Shown piece after piece: positions 1-8,155 of a stretch of DNA of 64,000 bases (position 1 is its first letter; the number at the start of each line of letters is the position of its first letter). The stretch comes from Marinobacter sp. LV10R510-11A. GTDB lineage: Bacteria > Pseudomonadota > Gammaproteobacteria > Pseudomonadales > Oleiphilaceae. The notes beneath the pieces were generated by a model. The model worked only from the letters and a program-made list of their open reading frames with translations, did no database searches and was not told where the DNA came from. The position numbers and the translations under genes were made by a program. The DNA lies in contig NZ_LT907980.1 in assembly GCF_900215155.1 (NCBI RefSeq), positions 1 through 64,000 on the forward strand. The letters are read 5' to 3'.

Positions 1-6
1 GGCAGT

Positions 7-416
7 ATGGGTTGTTGTTGGAAGGGCCCCCAGGGGCCAAGAGGAGTTGCAGGTCGAATGGACCCGTTTCCGAATTATATTGGTATCCAGTGGGTTTTCT
101 TCGCAGAGCAAAAGTTCTATCAACGGCTGATTTCGATCCCGGAGGAATGGCCTAGCCTCATGGAAGTTCCCGCCCTTTACGAGACCTCGTTAGGTGAGTT
201 CGAAGCTCCGCGAGACACCCTTACTCTTGGCCTTGCTCCCGGCGGTGAAATCGTTGTCTGGATCATGAACCAAATCGCAATGAAATAGAAATTGCTCGAC
301 TGCAGGCCAATGAAATTGAAGGCGAGGCCTTTCGCTATAAAACCCGCACGAAAGATTATTTGAATGAACATGGCGACTACCTAAAAGAGCACGGCATTCC
401 GCTGGATGGATGGTGA
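7..416 (+). pseudogene. DUF2931-like protein, frameshifted
   Basis: The first frame ends at 288 after a segment reading GLAPGGEIVVWIMNQ, which resembles the conserved core of DUF2931 proteins (function unknown). One base further on, a second frame continues to a TGA at 414-416 and ends KEHGIPLDGW, a tail that fits the same family. Adding one A to the AAA run near 272-274 joins the two frames. The N-terminus may lie upstream of the window, because the first ATG is at position 7. Either this is a real one-base deletion or an assembly error in an A run. Family assignment is from memory of the motif and is moderate. Confidence 0.5.
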
Positions 417-508
417 TGATTTTCAGAGAAACGTCGTTTTCGGAGCCGAAATCTCCGGCTATGCATCTTGCCAAAAGTTGACTATTGGTAAACTTAAAGT
501 AAACTCTA

Positions 509-762
509 ATGTATAAACTGACTTATAAGAAATCTGCGCTCAAAGTAATGCGAAAGATGCCCAAACCCCAAGCACAAAAGTTGATGCACGAACTAGAAGT
601 TTCGCACAAGATCCGAGTGCCTACGAAGGAGACTTCAAACTCATGAAGGGGCAACCCTACTGGCGCTTAAGGCAAGGTAGCTACCGGGCAATTTGCAGTG
701 TTGACCACGGGGAGTTGGTGGTTTTTGGTACTGAAGGTGGGTTCAAGAGGAGACGTTTATAA
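509..762 (+). pseudogene. RelE-family toxin, frameshifted
   Basis: Translation starts MYKLTYKKSALKVMRKMP, the usual opening of a RelE/ParE-fold toxin. After about 28 residues the reading frame must slip by one base near 591-594 (one missing A) to continue as SFAQDPSAYEGDF, then WRLRQGSYRAIC and a terminal GGFKRRRL. These are the normal central and C-terminal RelE elements. The joined protein would be about 84 residues, normal for the family. The stop codon at 760-762 abuts the ATG of the antitoxin at 763, so the pair is one operon. As written the toxin is broken; RelE toxins cleave ribosome-bound mRNA. Confidence 0.7.
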
Positions 763-1143
763 ATGAGTGCGCAAATCATTGAGCGTGAAGGTAAGCCAGA
801 GTATGCGGTGCTGCCTTATGATGAATATCTGAACCTGTTGACGTTGGCGGAAAGTTCGCAGGATGCATCGGATGCCAGAGAAGCTATGGTTGAGCTCGCC
901 AGCGATGAGGACGAAGTGATACCCGCTAACATTGTTGGCCGTTTGATTAGCGGCGACGATCACCCGCTGAGAGTCTGGCGGGAGTATCGCGAGTTTACGC
1001 AAGAAGCTTTGGGCCACGTCGCCGGCGTCGGCAAGTCCTATATCAGCCAGATTGAAGCAGGCAACAAGTCTGGCTCGGCCAAAGTACTGAAGGCGCTGGC
1101 GGGGGCTTTGCAGGTGGATATAGACGATTTGTTAGTGGAGTAA
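763..1143 (+). CDS. HTH (Xre-type) antitoxin partner of the RelE-like gene
   Basis: A 126-residue protein with an N-terminal segment (about 1-60) of the kind found in antitoxins fused to HTH domains, and a C-terminal Cro/C1-type helix-turn-helix at about 72-124, seen as FTQEALGHVAGVGKSYISQIEAG followed by a KVLKALAGAL helix. It starts directly at the stop of the frameshifted RelE gene, so the two were cotranscribed toxin first, antitoxin second. It probably binds the toxin and represses its own promoter. With the toxin broken it may now be an orphan regulator. Confidence 0.75.
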   Translation: MSAQIIEREGKPEYAVLPYDEYLNLLTLAESSQDASDAREAMVELASDEDEVIPANIVGRLISGDDHPLRVWREYREFTQEALGHVAGVGKSYISQIEAGNKSGSAKVLKALAGALQVDIDDLLVE

Positions 1144-1158
1144 ATTTTGATCATAGAT

Positions 1159-1248
1159 ATCCACCCCAAAATCACATCAAATCATGGACAGGCACAGCCC
1201 ACCATCCACCCCAAAATCACATCAAATCATGGACAGGCACAGCCCACC
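1159..1248. repeat. Perfect tandem duplication of a 45-bp unit
   Basis: Two back-to-back identical 45-bp units (1159-1203 and 1204-1248). Each holds CCACCCCAAAATCAC followed by ATGGACAGGCACAGCCC. The second part is the dispersed motif seen at eight or so other places in this window. The unit lies between the HTH antitoxin and the Fic gene. Pieces of it recur at 2832-2910 in a different order. Confidence 0.9.
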
Positions 1249-1288
1249 AAAAACCCGAGCAGAAATATCAAGGACTTAAGCTTTTACT

Positions 1289-1987
1289 ATGTACCCAACT
1301 ACTGATTTGCACTGGTCAATACCTCAAAACCGCGAAAAGGCATTAATGCTTGCGCAGCGGGGCGTGTCCGTTTTTGTTTACGACGCTGTTCGGCTTGAAG
1401 GGCTCAACTTTACGCTACCCGAAGTGCAAACGTTGATGCAGGGAATAACCGTTGGAGGACATCGGCTCAGTGATCAGCAAATTGCTACTAACCAGGCGGA
1501 TGCGTGGAAGGAGCTGTTCCGGTTGATCAAAGGGCGGCAGTTTGAGTTAACGCAAGGCTGCGCCTGCAATTTGCACCGTATTGCCGGAAAGGAGGAGACG
1601 CTAGAGTGGGGCTGTTTTCGTTCAGGGGGTGTGCTTATCGCCGGAACCGATTATGAGCCGCCCCAGGCAAATCAGCTTGTTGACCTTTATGCGGATATGG
1701 TCGACAAGCTCACAAGCTTCGAAGATGTATACGATCAGGCTATTCATCTGTTTCTTACCATGGCTCGCTGTCAGTTTTTTTTCGATGTTAACAAGCGCAT
1801 GGGGCGATTTATGATGAATGGCCACCTTCTCAACCATGGATACCCAGCTATCAATGTTCCGGCATCGCGCCAGCTTGAGTTTAATGAGCTGCTGCTAGAG
1901 TTCTACAGTTCCGGTGACCAAGCAAAAATGAACCGATTTGTGCGTAGTTGCATGGATGAACGGGTTGTTCGGATTATGAAGGAGTAA
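1289..1987 (+). CDS. Fic-family protein with degenerate active site
   Basis: A 232-residue protein whose C-terminal half looks like a Fic/Doc fold. The signature region at about residues 160-175 reads QFFFDVNKRMGRFMMNG. Compared with the Fic motif HPFx(D/E)GN(G/K)R, the D, N, K and R positions are kept, but the catalytic His is a Gln (CAG). Fic enzymes normally transfer AMP or another nucleotide to target hydroxyls, and the His deprotonates the acceptor. Activity is therefore doubtful by the standard mechanism. No inhibitory partner gene is recognisable next to it. Start chosen at the first ATG; the N-terminal 60 residues are not recognisable. Confidence 0.7.
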   Translation: MYPTTDLHWSIPQNREKALMLAQRGVSVFVYDAVRLEGLNFTLPEVQTLMQGITVGGHRLSDQQIATNQADAWKELFRLIKGRQFELTQGCACNLHRIAGKEETLEWGCFRSGGVLIAGTDYEPPQANQLVDLYADMVDKLTSFEDVYDQAIHLFLTMARCQFFFDVNKRMGRFMMNGHLLNHGYPAINVPASRQLEFNELLLEFYSSGDQAKMNRFVRSCMDERVVRIMKE

Positions 1988-2095
1988 CCCGCCCCTCTGT
2001 CAACGTATGCAGCGTCAACTATCTTGTCCGGACCGGCCAAGTTAATTGTCGCGCTATACGCAATAGTCAATGTGTCTAGTAAAGTTATAACAATG

Positions 2096-2124
2096 TTGAC
2101 ACATAAGCGGTAGTAAAGTAATAT
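2096..2124 (+). promoter_or_regulatory. Sigma70-type promoter for mazEF
   Basis: TTGACA at 2096-2101, a 17-base spacer, then TAATAT at 2119-2124. This is close to the ideal housekeeping promoter, about 40 bases before the mazE start. A TGTGTC at 2071-2076 faces GACACA at 2098-2103, a possible operator half-site pair for autoregulation. Confidence 0.65.
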
Positions 2125-2162
2125 TAGTAAGCTCAAATTGCAAAAACATCTTTGTCTATTGA

Positions 2163-2432
2163 ATGAGCATTATTATGAAGACGAGTATTAGAAAAATCGG
2201 TAACAGCGCTGGCGCAATATTGCCTGCACCGTTGTTGAAGAAATTGCGCCTCCGTTTAGGCGATGACATTTCCATCAGAGAAGAGGGAATGCGCATTATC
2301 ATTGAGCCTGCAAAGACTCGACGGAAGTACAAACTTCAAGACCTGGTCGCACAGTGTAGCCCCAACGCACCGTTAGCAAACGACCTCCAAGCTTGGGAAA
2401 ATGCACCGTTGGCCGGGGAGGAAATGATATGA
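2163..2432 (+). CDS. mazE: MazE-like antitoxin (AbrB/SpoVT fold)
   Basis: Encodes 89 residues; the conserved part begins MKTSIRKIGNSAGAILP, the swapped-hairpin AbrB DNA-binding domain of MazE/PemI antitoxins, so the ATG at 2175 is an equally good start. The acidic C-terminal tail is the expected toxin-wrapping region. It is followed after 24 bases by the MazF-like toxin gene and preceded by a strong promoter. It should neutralise the toxin and repress the operon. Confidence 0.85.
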   Translation: MSIIMKTSIRKIGNSAGAILPAPLLKKLRLRLGDDISIREEGMRIIIEPAKTRRKYKLQDLVAQCSPNAPLANDLQAWENAPLAGEEMI

Positions 2433-2456
2433 CTTAAACAACTGAAGGAATGATTT

Positions 2457-2810
2457 ATGCCACCAAAACGAACATTTGATCAGGGTGATATTATTTGGGT
2501 TTCCCTGAATCCAACCCTCGGAACAGAAATGCAAGGTGATTCACGTCCCTGCCTCGTCCTCTCCCGTAAAGAATTCAATCGTCTCGGCAAAGCCTTGATC
2601 GCCCCCATTACTCAAGGCGGGGCTTATGAAAGAGATCTTGGCTTTGCAGTGCCTCTTTCAGGCACCAAAACCCAAGGTGCCGTTATTGTGAGTCAGGCAC
2701 GGACACTGGATCTTCGGGCACGTAGTGCCAAATTCCAAGAAAAAGCGCCTCCAGAAGTCATCGCCGATGCGATAGCTCGCTTCGCAGCCATTATCGATCC
2801 CGACGACTAG
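2457..2810 (+). CDS. mazF: MazF/PemK-like endoribonuclease toxin
   Basis: A 117-residue protein of normal MazF length. Motifs seen: GDIIWVSLNPTLGTEMQG near the N-terminus, then SRPCLVLS, LIAPIT and GAVIVSQARTLD. The family cleaves mRNA at short sequence motifs. It sits 24 bases after mazE and both look intact, so this is probably a working type II system. A copy of the GGACAGGCAC motif follows at 2832. Confidence 0.88.
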   Translation: MPPKRTFDQGDIIWVSLNPTLGTEMQGDSRPCLVLSRKEFNRLGKALIAPITQGGAYERDLGFAVPLSGTKTQGAVIVSQARTLDLRARSAKFQEKAPPEVIADAIARFAAIIDPDD

Positions 2811-2831
2811 ACAACCAGGTTATAAGTGATC

Positions 2832-2843
2832 ATGGACAGGCAC
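2832..2843 (+). repeat. Dispersed ATGGACAGGCAC motif
   Basis: Matches the motif in the 1159-1248 tandem repeat, here after mazF. The companion segment CCACCCCAAAATCAC follows at about 2898-2912 and overlaps the 3' end of the convergent channel gene. Confidence 0.7.
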
Positions 2844-2908
2844 AGCCCGTCTCGGTGGCCCGTTACCCAGGCCCTGTTCAGCGAGTGTGATGGGCAGCCA
2901 CCCCAAAA

Positions 2909-5110
2909 TCACTCCCCGTCAGCCCCCCGCCCCTCAATCAACGGCGACCGACCACCCCCTTCCGCATCCATCTGCACACTAATCCTCGGCGCCGCCACAT
3001 CTATATATCGCTCTTCCATGTTGCGCTTCAGCAGCAGATTGAAAGCCCTCGACACATCCCACTGAAACTCCGGCTTCGTCCGCATGCGCATGCGCAATAC
3101 TGGGCAGCCTTCCTCAAATGAGTGAATGCCCTGCATTTCCAGAGGCGACCAAATCAGCCACCGCATATCCGGCAATGTACGCAGCTCCTCAGCTGTCTCC
3201 ATCATCAGAAGAATGGCATCATCAATGGGCAATTCACGGGGAATCCGAATCTTGAGTAGAGCGATACCAAACTGGCGCGACATGTTGTGAATGGAGCTGA
3301 TTTTGCTGAAAGTGATGTGATGAACAACCCCCTCAAGATCCCTCAGGCGCACGGTGCGCAAGTTGAACCCCTCCACCGTTCCCATGAAAGTGTTGATCTC
3401 CACAAAATCGCCGACCGACATGGAGTCTTCAACCACAATAAACAGTCCAGTAATCAAATCCTGAACCAGCGTCTGAGCGCCAAAACCTACAGCCAGGCCG
3501 ATAATACCTGCACCTGCCAGCAGCGGCGTTACATCGATACCTAAGGTTGACAAGCCGGCCAGCGTGGCAACGATCAAAATCGTTATCAGTAGGGTGTTCC
3601 GGGCAATGGGCAGAATGGTCTGGGCTCTTGCCGGGTTGATCCTTTTCTTGCGATCTCCGCCGTGCATCGCCCGGTCCAGGAGCTCATCTGCAAATATCCA
3701 AGTCAGGTTGGCAATCAAGCCTGTAAGAGTCACGCCGATTAGGCTGCCCGCCAGGGCGATGCTGATCGGCTGATTATCTCCCAGTCCCAATAGGGACAAA
3801 TCCCATATCTGCAATATCAATTCAAAAAATACTAGCCACGCGGCTGTCTGTATCAATCGGTAGCCGAATCGCACCAGCCTGCGGCTAAACTTGCTAAGAG
3901 CCTGGTGGCTTGGGCGGCTCTCTTGAATGCCAATCAGCCCCTGCAGGGCAAGGGTCAGCGCAAGCAGCAAAGCGCAGATCATGGCCTTGCCCAGGGCAGC
4001 GTCGGCCTCTCCGCCATTAACAAACACCGCGGCCACAGATGCACTGATGGCCAATAGCAACGGGATATGCCAAAGCCGGGCCAGCAGCGCGGTCACTTCC
4101 CGCCATACGCCTTGGTTCGCCCGCTGTTTGTAGGGTCGGTTGCGAATCAGGTGAGTGACTGGGCGCCGGTTTCGAACAATCAGGAAAAAGCTCAGAAGAG
4201 CGGCGACTACGCTAAAGACCAGCGCCAGCGCACTGGCCAGCTCCGGGCCCAGCTGCGAGGTGAGTTCGGTGGTGCCCAGAGCGTCCTCAAGGGCGAAAAG
4301 TACCCCGATAATGAACAGGGGCAGCAGCATTCGCCGGCGCAGAATCAAAACGGCAGTCCGGCGGTGGCCGCTGGAAAAAATAGAAATCATCACATCAAAC
4401 AGTGACGTCAGCGCTCGGGCGCTCAGGGCCGCGTAAGCCAGAATCAGTATGGTGGTTTGCGCACCTTCCGACATGCCAAACGTGGGTAGCCCCGCCAGTA
4501 GAGCGGTAAAGGTAATCAGCCAAGGCAAAATCCGCCGTACAAAGTGAGCTACCAACAACCATGGCCCAGGTTGCCGTGGCATTTGCAGTGGCCAGCCCCT
4601 CCATGCAAAAAACAGGCGTGCCAAACGAGTGAGGCCATAGACTGCAGCCATCCAAGCGATAAGCCCGGCGGTGGTCTCCGCGAGCACCCGAAACGATGCG
4701 CTGGCGAGCAGCTTTCCCGCCGCACTATAGGCATTGCGGAAATGCGTTTTCCACATACCCAGCGGGGTGCCTGCAGCGCTGTCTGCGTTGGCCGTCTCAT
4801 CAAAGAAAACCGCCAGGGCGCCCAGCAACCCCTCGCCACCGGAAGCCTTTTGTGCCGCTTTTGAGGACTCTGCCTGCAGCCCCTGCTGAATGGACTTGAG
4901 TTGTTTTACCAGGGATTCCCGGCTCTCGTCGTCTTGCAGGGCCTGAATGGTTATCTCAAGAGACGCGCCAAGCTCCTCTGGAGAAGCTTCCTCTTTCTCT
5001 GACTCCCCGGAAAACCCGGGTATGCCGGGTAGGGATAAGGGCTGGCCTTGGGCAGTGCCAACGGCTGAAAACAGCAAGGCAAAGCCAAAAAGCAGTGCGA
5101 TTAACCTCAA
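2909..5110 (-). CDS. MscS-family mechanosensitive channel, YbiO-like size
   Basis: A 733-residue membrane protein. Residues 1-22 form a signal peptide (hydrophobic core LIALLFGFALLF), followed by a polar periplasmic part with a coiled-coil-like stretch, then many membrane helices. The MscS pore and beta-domain signature lies at about 540-570 (VGFGAQTLVQDLITG, then DSMSVGDFVEI). The length and added N-terminal domains match the large MscS proteins such as YbiO rather than the small MscS. It releases solutes on hypo-osmotic shock. The start is a TTG whose TTGA overlaps the stop of the upstream beta-CASP gene, so the two are translationally coupled. Confidence 0.85.
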   Translation of the reverse strand: MRLIALLFGFALLFSAVGTAQGQPLSLPGIPGFSGESEKEEASPEELGASLEITIQALQDDESRESLVKQLKSIQQGLQAESSKAAQKASGGEGLLGALAVFFDETANADSAAGTPLGMWKTHFRNAYSAAGKLLASASFRVLAETTAGLIAWMAAVYGLTRLARLFFAWRGWPLQMPRQPGPWLLVAHFVRRILPWLITFTALLAGLPTFGMSEGAQTTILILAYAALSARALTSLFDVMISIFSSGHRRTAVLILRRRMLLPLFIIGVLFALEDALGTTELTSQLGPELASALALVFSVVAALLSFFLIVRNRRPVTHLIRNRPYKQRANQGVWREVTALLARLWHIPLLLAISASVAAVFVNGGEADAALGKAMICALLLALTLALQGLIGIQESRPSHQALSKFSRRLVRFGYRLIQTAAWLVFFELILQIWDLSLLGLGDNQPISIALAGSLIGVTLTGLIANLTWIFADELLDRAMHGGDRKKRINPARAQTILPIARNTLLITILIVATLAGLSTLGIDVTPLLAGAGIIGLAVGFGAQTLVQDLITGLFIVVEDSMSVGDFVEINTFMGTVEGFNLRTVRLRDLEGVVHHITFSKISSIHNMSRQFGIALLKIRIPRELPIDDAILLMMETAEELRTLPDMRWLIWSPLEMQGIHSFEEGCPVLRMRMRTKPEFQWDVSRAFNLLLKRNMEERYIDVAAPRISVQMDAEGGGRSPLIEGRGADGE

Positions 5111-6468
5111 ATCTCAACCTCTTCAAACAAATCCGGCACCTGTGCGTCCCAACCAAACTTCTCGTTGATCCGCTTGCGCATTATGTCACTGGCCAGCGTC
5201 TCGCCGTGGGTAACATACACTTTCTCCGGCGCAAGCGCTCCCTGCTCAAGCCACTGCAGCAACTCATTATAGTCACCGTGGGCGGAGAGCGAGCTCATAT
5301 TGTGGATCTCGGCTTCAACCGGCCAGTAGTCTCCGTGAATTTTCACAGACTCTACGCCTGCCACTAGCCGGTCGCCCCGGGTGCCCGGTGCCTGAAAGCC
5401 AGCAAACACCACGCTGTTCCTATGGTTTGGCAGCAGGGTTTTCAAATGGTGCAGAACCCGGCCACCGGTGGCCATGCCACTGGCAGAGACAATCACGCAG
5501 GGCGTGCGCACGGAATCCAGTTTGATAGATTCATCCACGGTGCGAACGAATTCGGTATGGCTGTCGATCACTTCGCACTGGCTGGCGCTCAGCTTGTGCT
5601 CTTTATGATGCTTACAAAAAATCTCTGTGGCTTTGATGGCCATGGGGCTGTTCAGGTATACCGGCAGCTTGGGAATGCGCCCCTCGTTCATGATCTTGTG
5701 AATCACATAAAGCAGCATCTGGGCGCGGCCAACCGCAAAAGCCGGAATCAACACAATGCCGCCACGGCCCGCAGTGCGGGTGATGATGTCTGCCAGTTCG
5801 GTTTCCGGATCGGTACCCTCGTGTTCTCTGTCGCCGTAGGTGGATTCACACACCAGCACATCGGCTTTTTTGATGGGCTCCGGTGCGCGCATGATCAAAT
5901 CATTCTGCCGGCCCACATCACCACTGAACACAACCGTGCGGTCATCGGCCTTATGGTGAACGTGCACGCAGGCAGAGCCCAGAATATGCCCGGCAGGCGT
6001 AAAGGTCACTTCAAAGCCTTTCACCGGCTCAAAGGTTTCGTGGTAGTGCAGGGGCTCAAAGTGCTCCAAGGCTTCCCAAGCATCCTTCACGCCGAACAGG
6101 GGCTCTGGGTGTTCGTGTTTCGAGAACTTCTTGCGATAAGCGTACCTGGCATCTTCTTCCTGCAGGTGGCCTGCATCCGGAAGCAGCACCTTACACAAAT
6201 CGTAGGTGCCCTGGGTGCAGTAAATCTTGCCTTTAAAGCCGTTTTTCACCAGCGCTGGCAAGTAGCCGGTGTGGTCTATGTGAGCGTGGGTAAGAACCAC
6301 CGCATCAATGGTGCTGGGGTCCACAGGAAACTCCGCCCAGTTCCTACGGCGTAACGTTTTAACGCCCTGGTACATGCCGCAATCAACCAATACGCGGTGT
6401 TTGTCATCGGATAACAGGTAACGCGAGCCGGTTACCGTGCCAGTGCCGCCGAGGAAGCGAAGTTTCAT
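5107..6468 (-). CDS. Metallo-beta-lactamase/beta-CASP RNA-processing nuclease
   Basis: A 453-residue protein opening MKLRFLGGTGTVTGSRYLL. The metal-binding THAHIDHTG is near residue 60, then GHILGSA and FSGDVG; the beta-CASP part has ESTYGDREHE, PAFAVGRAQ, a SASGMATGGR segment and a late LSAHGD. These are the signatures of the bacterial members related to CPSF-73 that act as RNA nucleases. ATG at 6468 is preferred over an in-frame TTG at 6474, because AAAGGTG lies about 9 bases before it. It shares its last bases with the channel gene start. A second beta-CASP gene occurs at 40287. Confidence 0.85.
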   Translation of the reverse strand: MKLRFLGGTGTVTGSRYLLSDDKHRVLVDCGMYQGVKTLRRRNWAEFPVDPSTIDAVVLTHAHIDHTGYLPALVKNGFKGKIYCTQGTYDLCKVLLPDAGHLQEEDARYAYRKKFSKHEHPEPLFGVKDAWEALEHFEPLHYHETFEPVKGFEVTFTPAGHILGSACVHVHHKADDRTVVFSGDVGRQNDLIMRAPEPIKKADVLVCESTYGDREHEGTDPETELADIITRTAGRGGIVLIPAFAVGRAQMLLYVIHKIMNEGRIPKLPVYLNSPMAIKATEIFCKHHKEHKLSASQCEVIDSHTEFVRTVDESIKLDSVRTPCVIVSASGMATGGRVLHHLKTLLPNHRNSVVFAGFQAPGTRGDRLVAGVESVKIHGDYWPVEAEIHNMSSLSAHGDYNELLQWLEQGALAPEKVYVTHGETLASDIMRKRINEKFGWDAQVPDLFEEVEI

Positions 6469-6629
6469 ACACAAAACACCTTTTGAGTGATTGGGTTAGA
6501 GGGCGTCAGAGCGCGCCTGAAAAGGATTCACTCAGATTGCCTGAAAGCGGCACCACAAAAAAGGCTAAATGCGGTCTGCCCCTCTTATTTGATACAATGC
6601 AGGGATTCACGAAAAGCAGGACGCAAAGC

Positions 6630-7406
6630 ATGCACTACAGCTCAATGCTCCCCGATGTGATCAGAATAGCGGACGAAGCCAGTACCAAAGTGCTTCATAT
6701 CTACCAATCTGATTTCAAAGTGAGCTACAAGGAAGACGAGTCGCCCATCACAGCGGCGGATGTTGCAAGCCACGACATTATTGTAAAAGGCCTGCGTAAC
6801 ATAAGCCGGGATATTCCGATCCTCTCGGAGGAGGGCGCACAGGCCCCGTGGGAGGAGCGCAAACACTGGCGTCGGTTCTGGCTGGTTGACCCCATTGATG
6901 GCACCAAAGAATTTACCCAGCGCACCGGGGAATTCACCGTAAACATCGCGCTGATTGAAGACGGTGAGCCAGTCATGGGCGTTGTCACCGCGCCCGCTTT
7001 AAAAGAAGCGTTTTGGGGAATCAAAGGTGAGGGCGCCCACAAGCGTGACCGAGCCGGGCAAGTTCGCCGCGTCCGCGTGGCGCAGCCCCAAGCAACCAAG
7101 CGCGTAGTCGCCAGCAAAAACCACCTGAATGACGAAACCCGCGCCTTCATCGAAACCCTAGGTGCGCACAAAACAATTCAAGCCGGCAGCTCTCTTAAAT
7201 TCTGCCGAATAGCAGAAGGCCATGCAGACATCTACCCGCGCATGGGCCCCACCAGCGAGTGGGATACAGCCGCAGCCCACGCAGTGCTGCTTGCCGCTGG
7301 TGGTAATGTGTACGCCTTGGATGGCAAACCCCTGCGATACGGCAAAGAGAATGTGCTAAACCCGTATTTTGTTGCAGCAGGAAACGGGTATGTTCCGCGC
7401 CCATGA
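6630..7406 (+). CDS. cysQ: 3'(2'),5'-bisphosphate nucleotidase CysQ
   Basis: Translated from ATG 6630 this is 258 residues, close to E. coli CysQ. Inositol-monophosphatase-fold motifs are present: LSEEGAQAPW (metal-binding EE), WLVDPIDGTKEF at about 86-97 and SEWDTAAAHAVLLAAGG at about 209-225. The enzyme hydrolyses PAP, the by-product of PAPS use, to AMP and phosphate. Upstream in-frame codons back to 6483 do not look like CysQ. Its last four bases overlap rfaH (ATGA). The PAPS-making genes cysDNC lie 40 kb downstream. Confidence 0.9.
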   Translation: MHYSSMLPDVIRIADEASTKVLHIYQSDFKVSYKEDESPITAADVASHDIIVKGLRNISRDIPILSEEGAQAPWEERKHWRRFWLVDPIDGTKEFTQRTGEFTVNIALIEDGEPVMGVVTAPALKEAFWGIKGEGAHKRDRAGQVRRVRVAQPQATKRVVASKNHLNDETRAFIETLGAHKTIQAGSSLKFCRIAEGHADIYPRMGPTSEWDTAAAHAVLLAAGGNVYALDGKPLRYGKENVLNPYFVAAGNGYVPRP

Positions 7407-7879
7407 CTTGGTACGCACTTCAACATAAGCCTGCACAAGGCGATCGCGCCGTGGTGAACCTGCAAAATCAGGACGTCACCTGTTTCTACCCGAAAATCCA
7501 GATAGAAAAAATCAAAGCCGGAAAACGCACCCAAAAGCTTGAGGCGCTTTTCCATGGCTATATGTTCGTTAAGCTAGAACAAACCGACCCCAACTGGGCA
7601 AAACTCCGCTCAACCCGCGGCGTACTTCGGGTTGTAAGCTTTGCCAACAAACCCGCCGGCATCTCAGACGACGTTATCCAGCAGATAAAAGACAGTCTCG
7701 ATTCCGTCACACAGCAGGGCGGGCTCAAATCTGGCGAGGCGGTTCAACTAGGCGAGGGGCCTTTTGAGGGCATTAATGCCGTTTTTCAGGCATACGATGG
7801 AGAAGAGCGGGCCATCGTGCTGATCAACTTCATGCAAAAGCAACAGCGGGTGAAAGTGCCAGTGTCGTCACTAAAATAG
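7403..7879 (+). CDS. rfaH: Transcription antiterminator RfaH
   Basis: A 158-residue NusG paralogue. The NGN domain (about 1-100) begins WYALQHKPAQGDRA and includes YPKI, FHGYMFVKLE and STRGVLRVVSF. A short linker precedes a C-terminal KOW domain with GEAVQLGEGPFEGI. The E. coli protein is about 162 residues. RfaH joins RNA polymerase at an ops sequence and suppresses Rho termination in long surface-polysaccharide operons. An exact ops lies at 8188, in the next gene. The start overlaps the cysQ stop. Confidence 0.92.
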   Translation: MTWYALQHKPAQGDRAVVNLQNQDVTCFYPKIQIEKIKAGKRTQKLEALFHGYMFVKLEQTDPNWAKLRSTRGVLRVVSFANKPAGISDDVIQQIKDSLDSVTQQGGLKSGEAVQLGEGPFEGINAVFQAYDGEERAIVLINFMQKQQRVKVPVSSLK

Positions 7880-7904
7880 CCCCTCGCCCCTTGCGGGAGA
7901 GGGG
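7880..7904. terminator. GC-rich hairpin after rfaH
   Basis: An inverted repeat of the CCCCTC...GAGGGG type directly after the rfaH stop, with a TTGC loop region. There is no clean T run, so it may be a dispersed repeat acting as a weak terminator. A related hairpin is at 47676-47698. Confidence 0.45.
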
Positions 7905-8023
7905 TTGGGGCGGTCCGACGCTTCGGGAGGGGTGCAGTTAACCCACAAATCAGCGCACCCCAATCCTTTAACAATTCTTAACGGCCGTAAGCCTCTAAAA
8001 GCCCATGCCACACCTTTTGGCAC

Positions 8024-8051
8024 TTGCTTGTCTCGTATGATGGCGTAAAAT
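8024..8051 (+). promoter_or_regulatory. Candidate promoter of the polysaccharide operon
   Basis: TTGCTT at 8024-8029, 16-base spacer, TAAAAT at 8046-8051. A second possible -10 (TATGAT, 8035-8040) overlaps. Transcription from here would place the ops element about 130 bases into the transcript. Confidence 0.35.
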
Positions 8052-8155
8052 CGCCACGCTTCAGACACGGAACATTCACACACTGACAGGTATGCAGTTG
8101 GGAGCGTATCTTCTCCTCTTGGCATTTCCCCTGTCATTGCCGGCAAATTATTTCT

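Noticed and set aside
5422..6354. Long open frame (310 codons) on the plus strand
   Set aside because: Fully inside the minus-strand beta-CASP gene, whose motifs are clear; no recognisable family.
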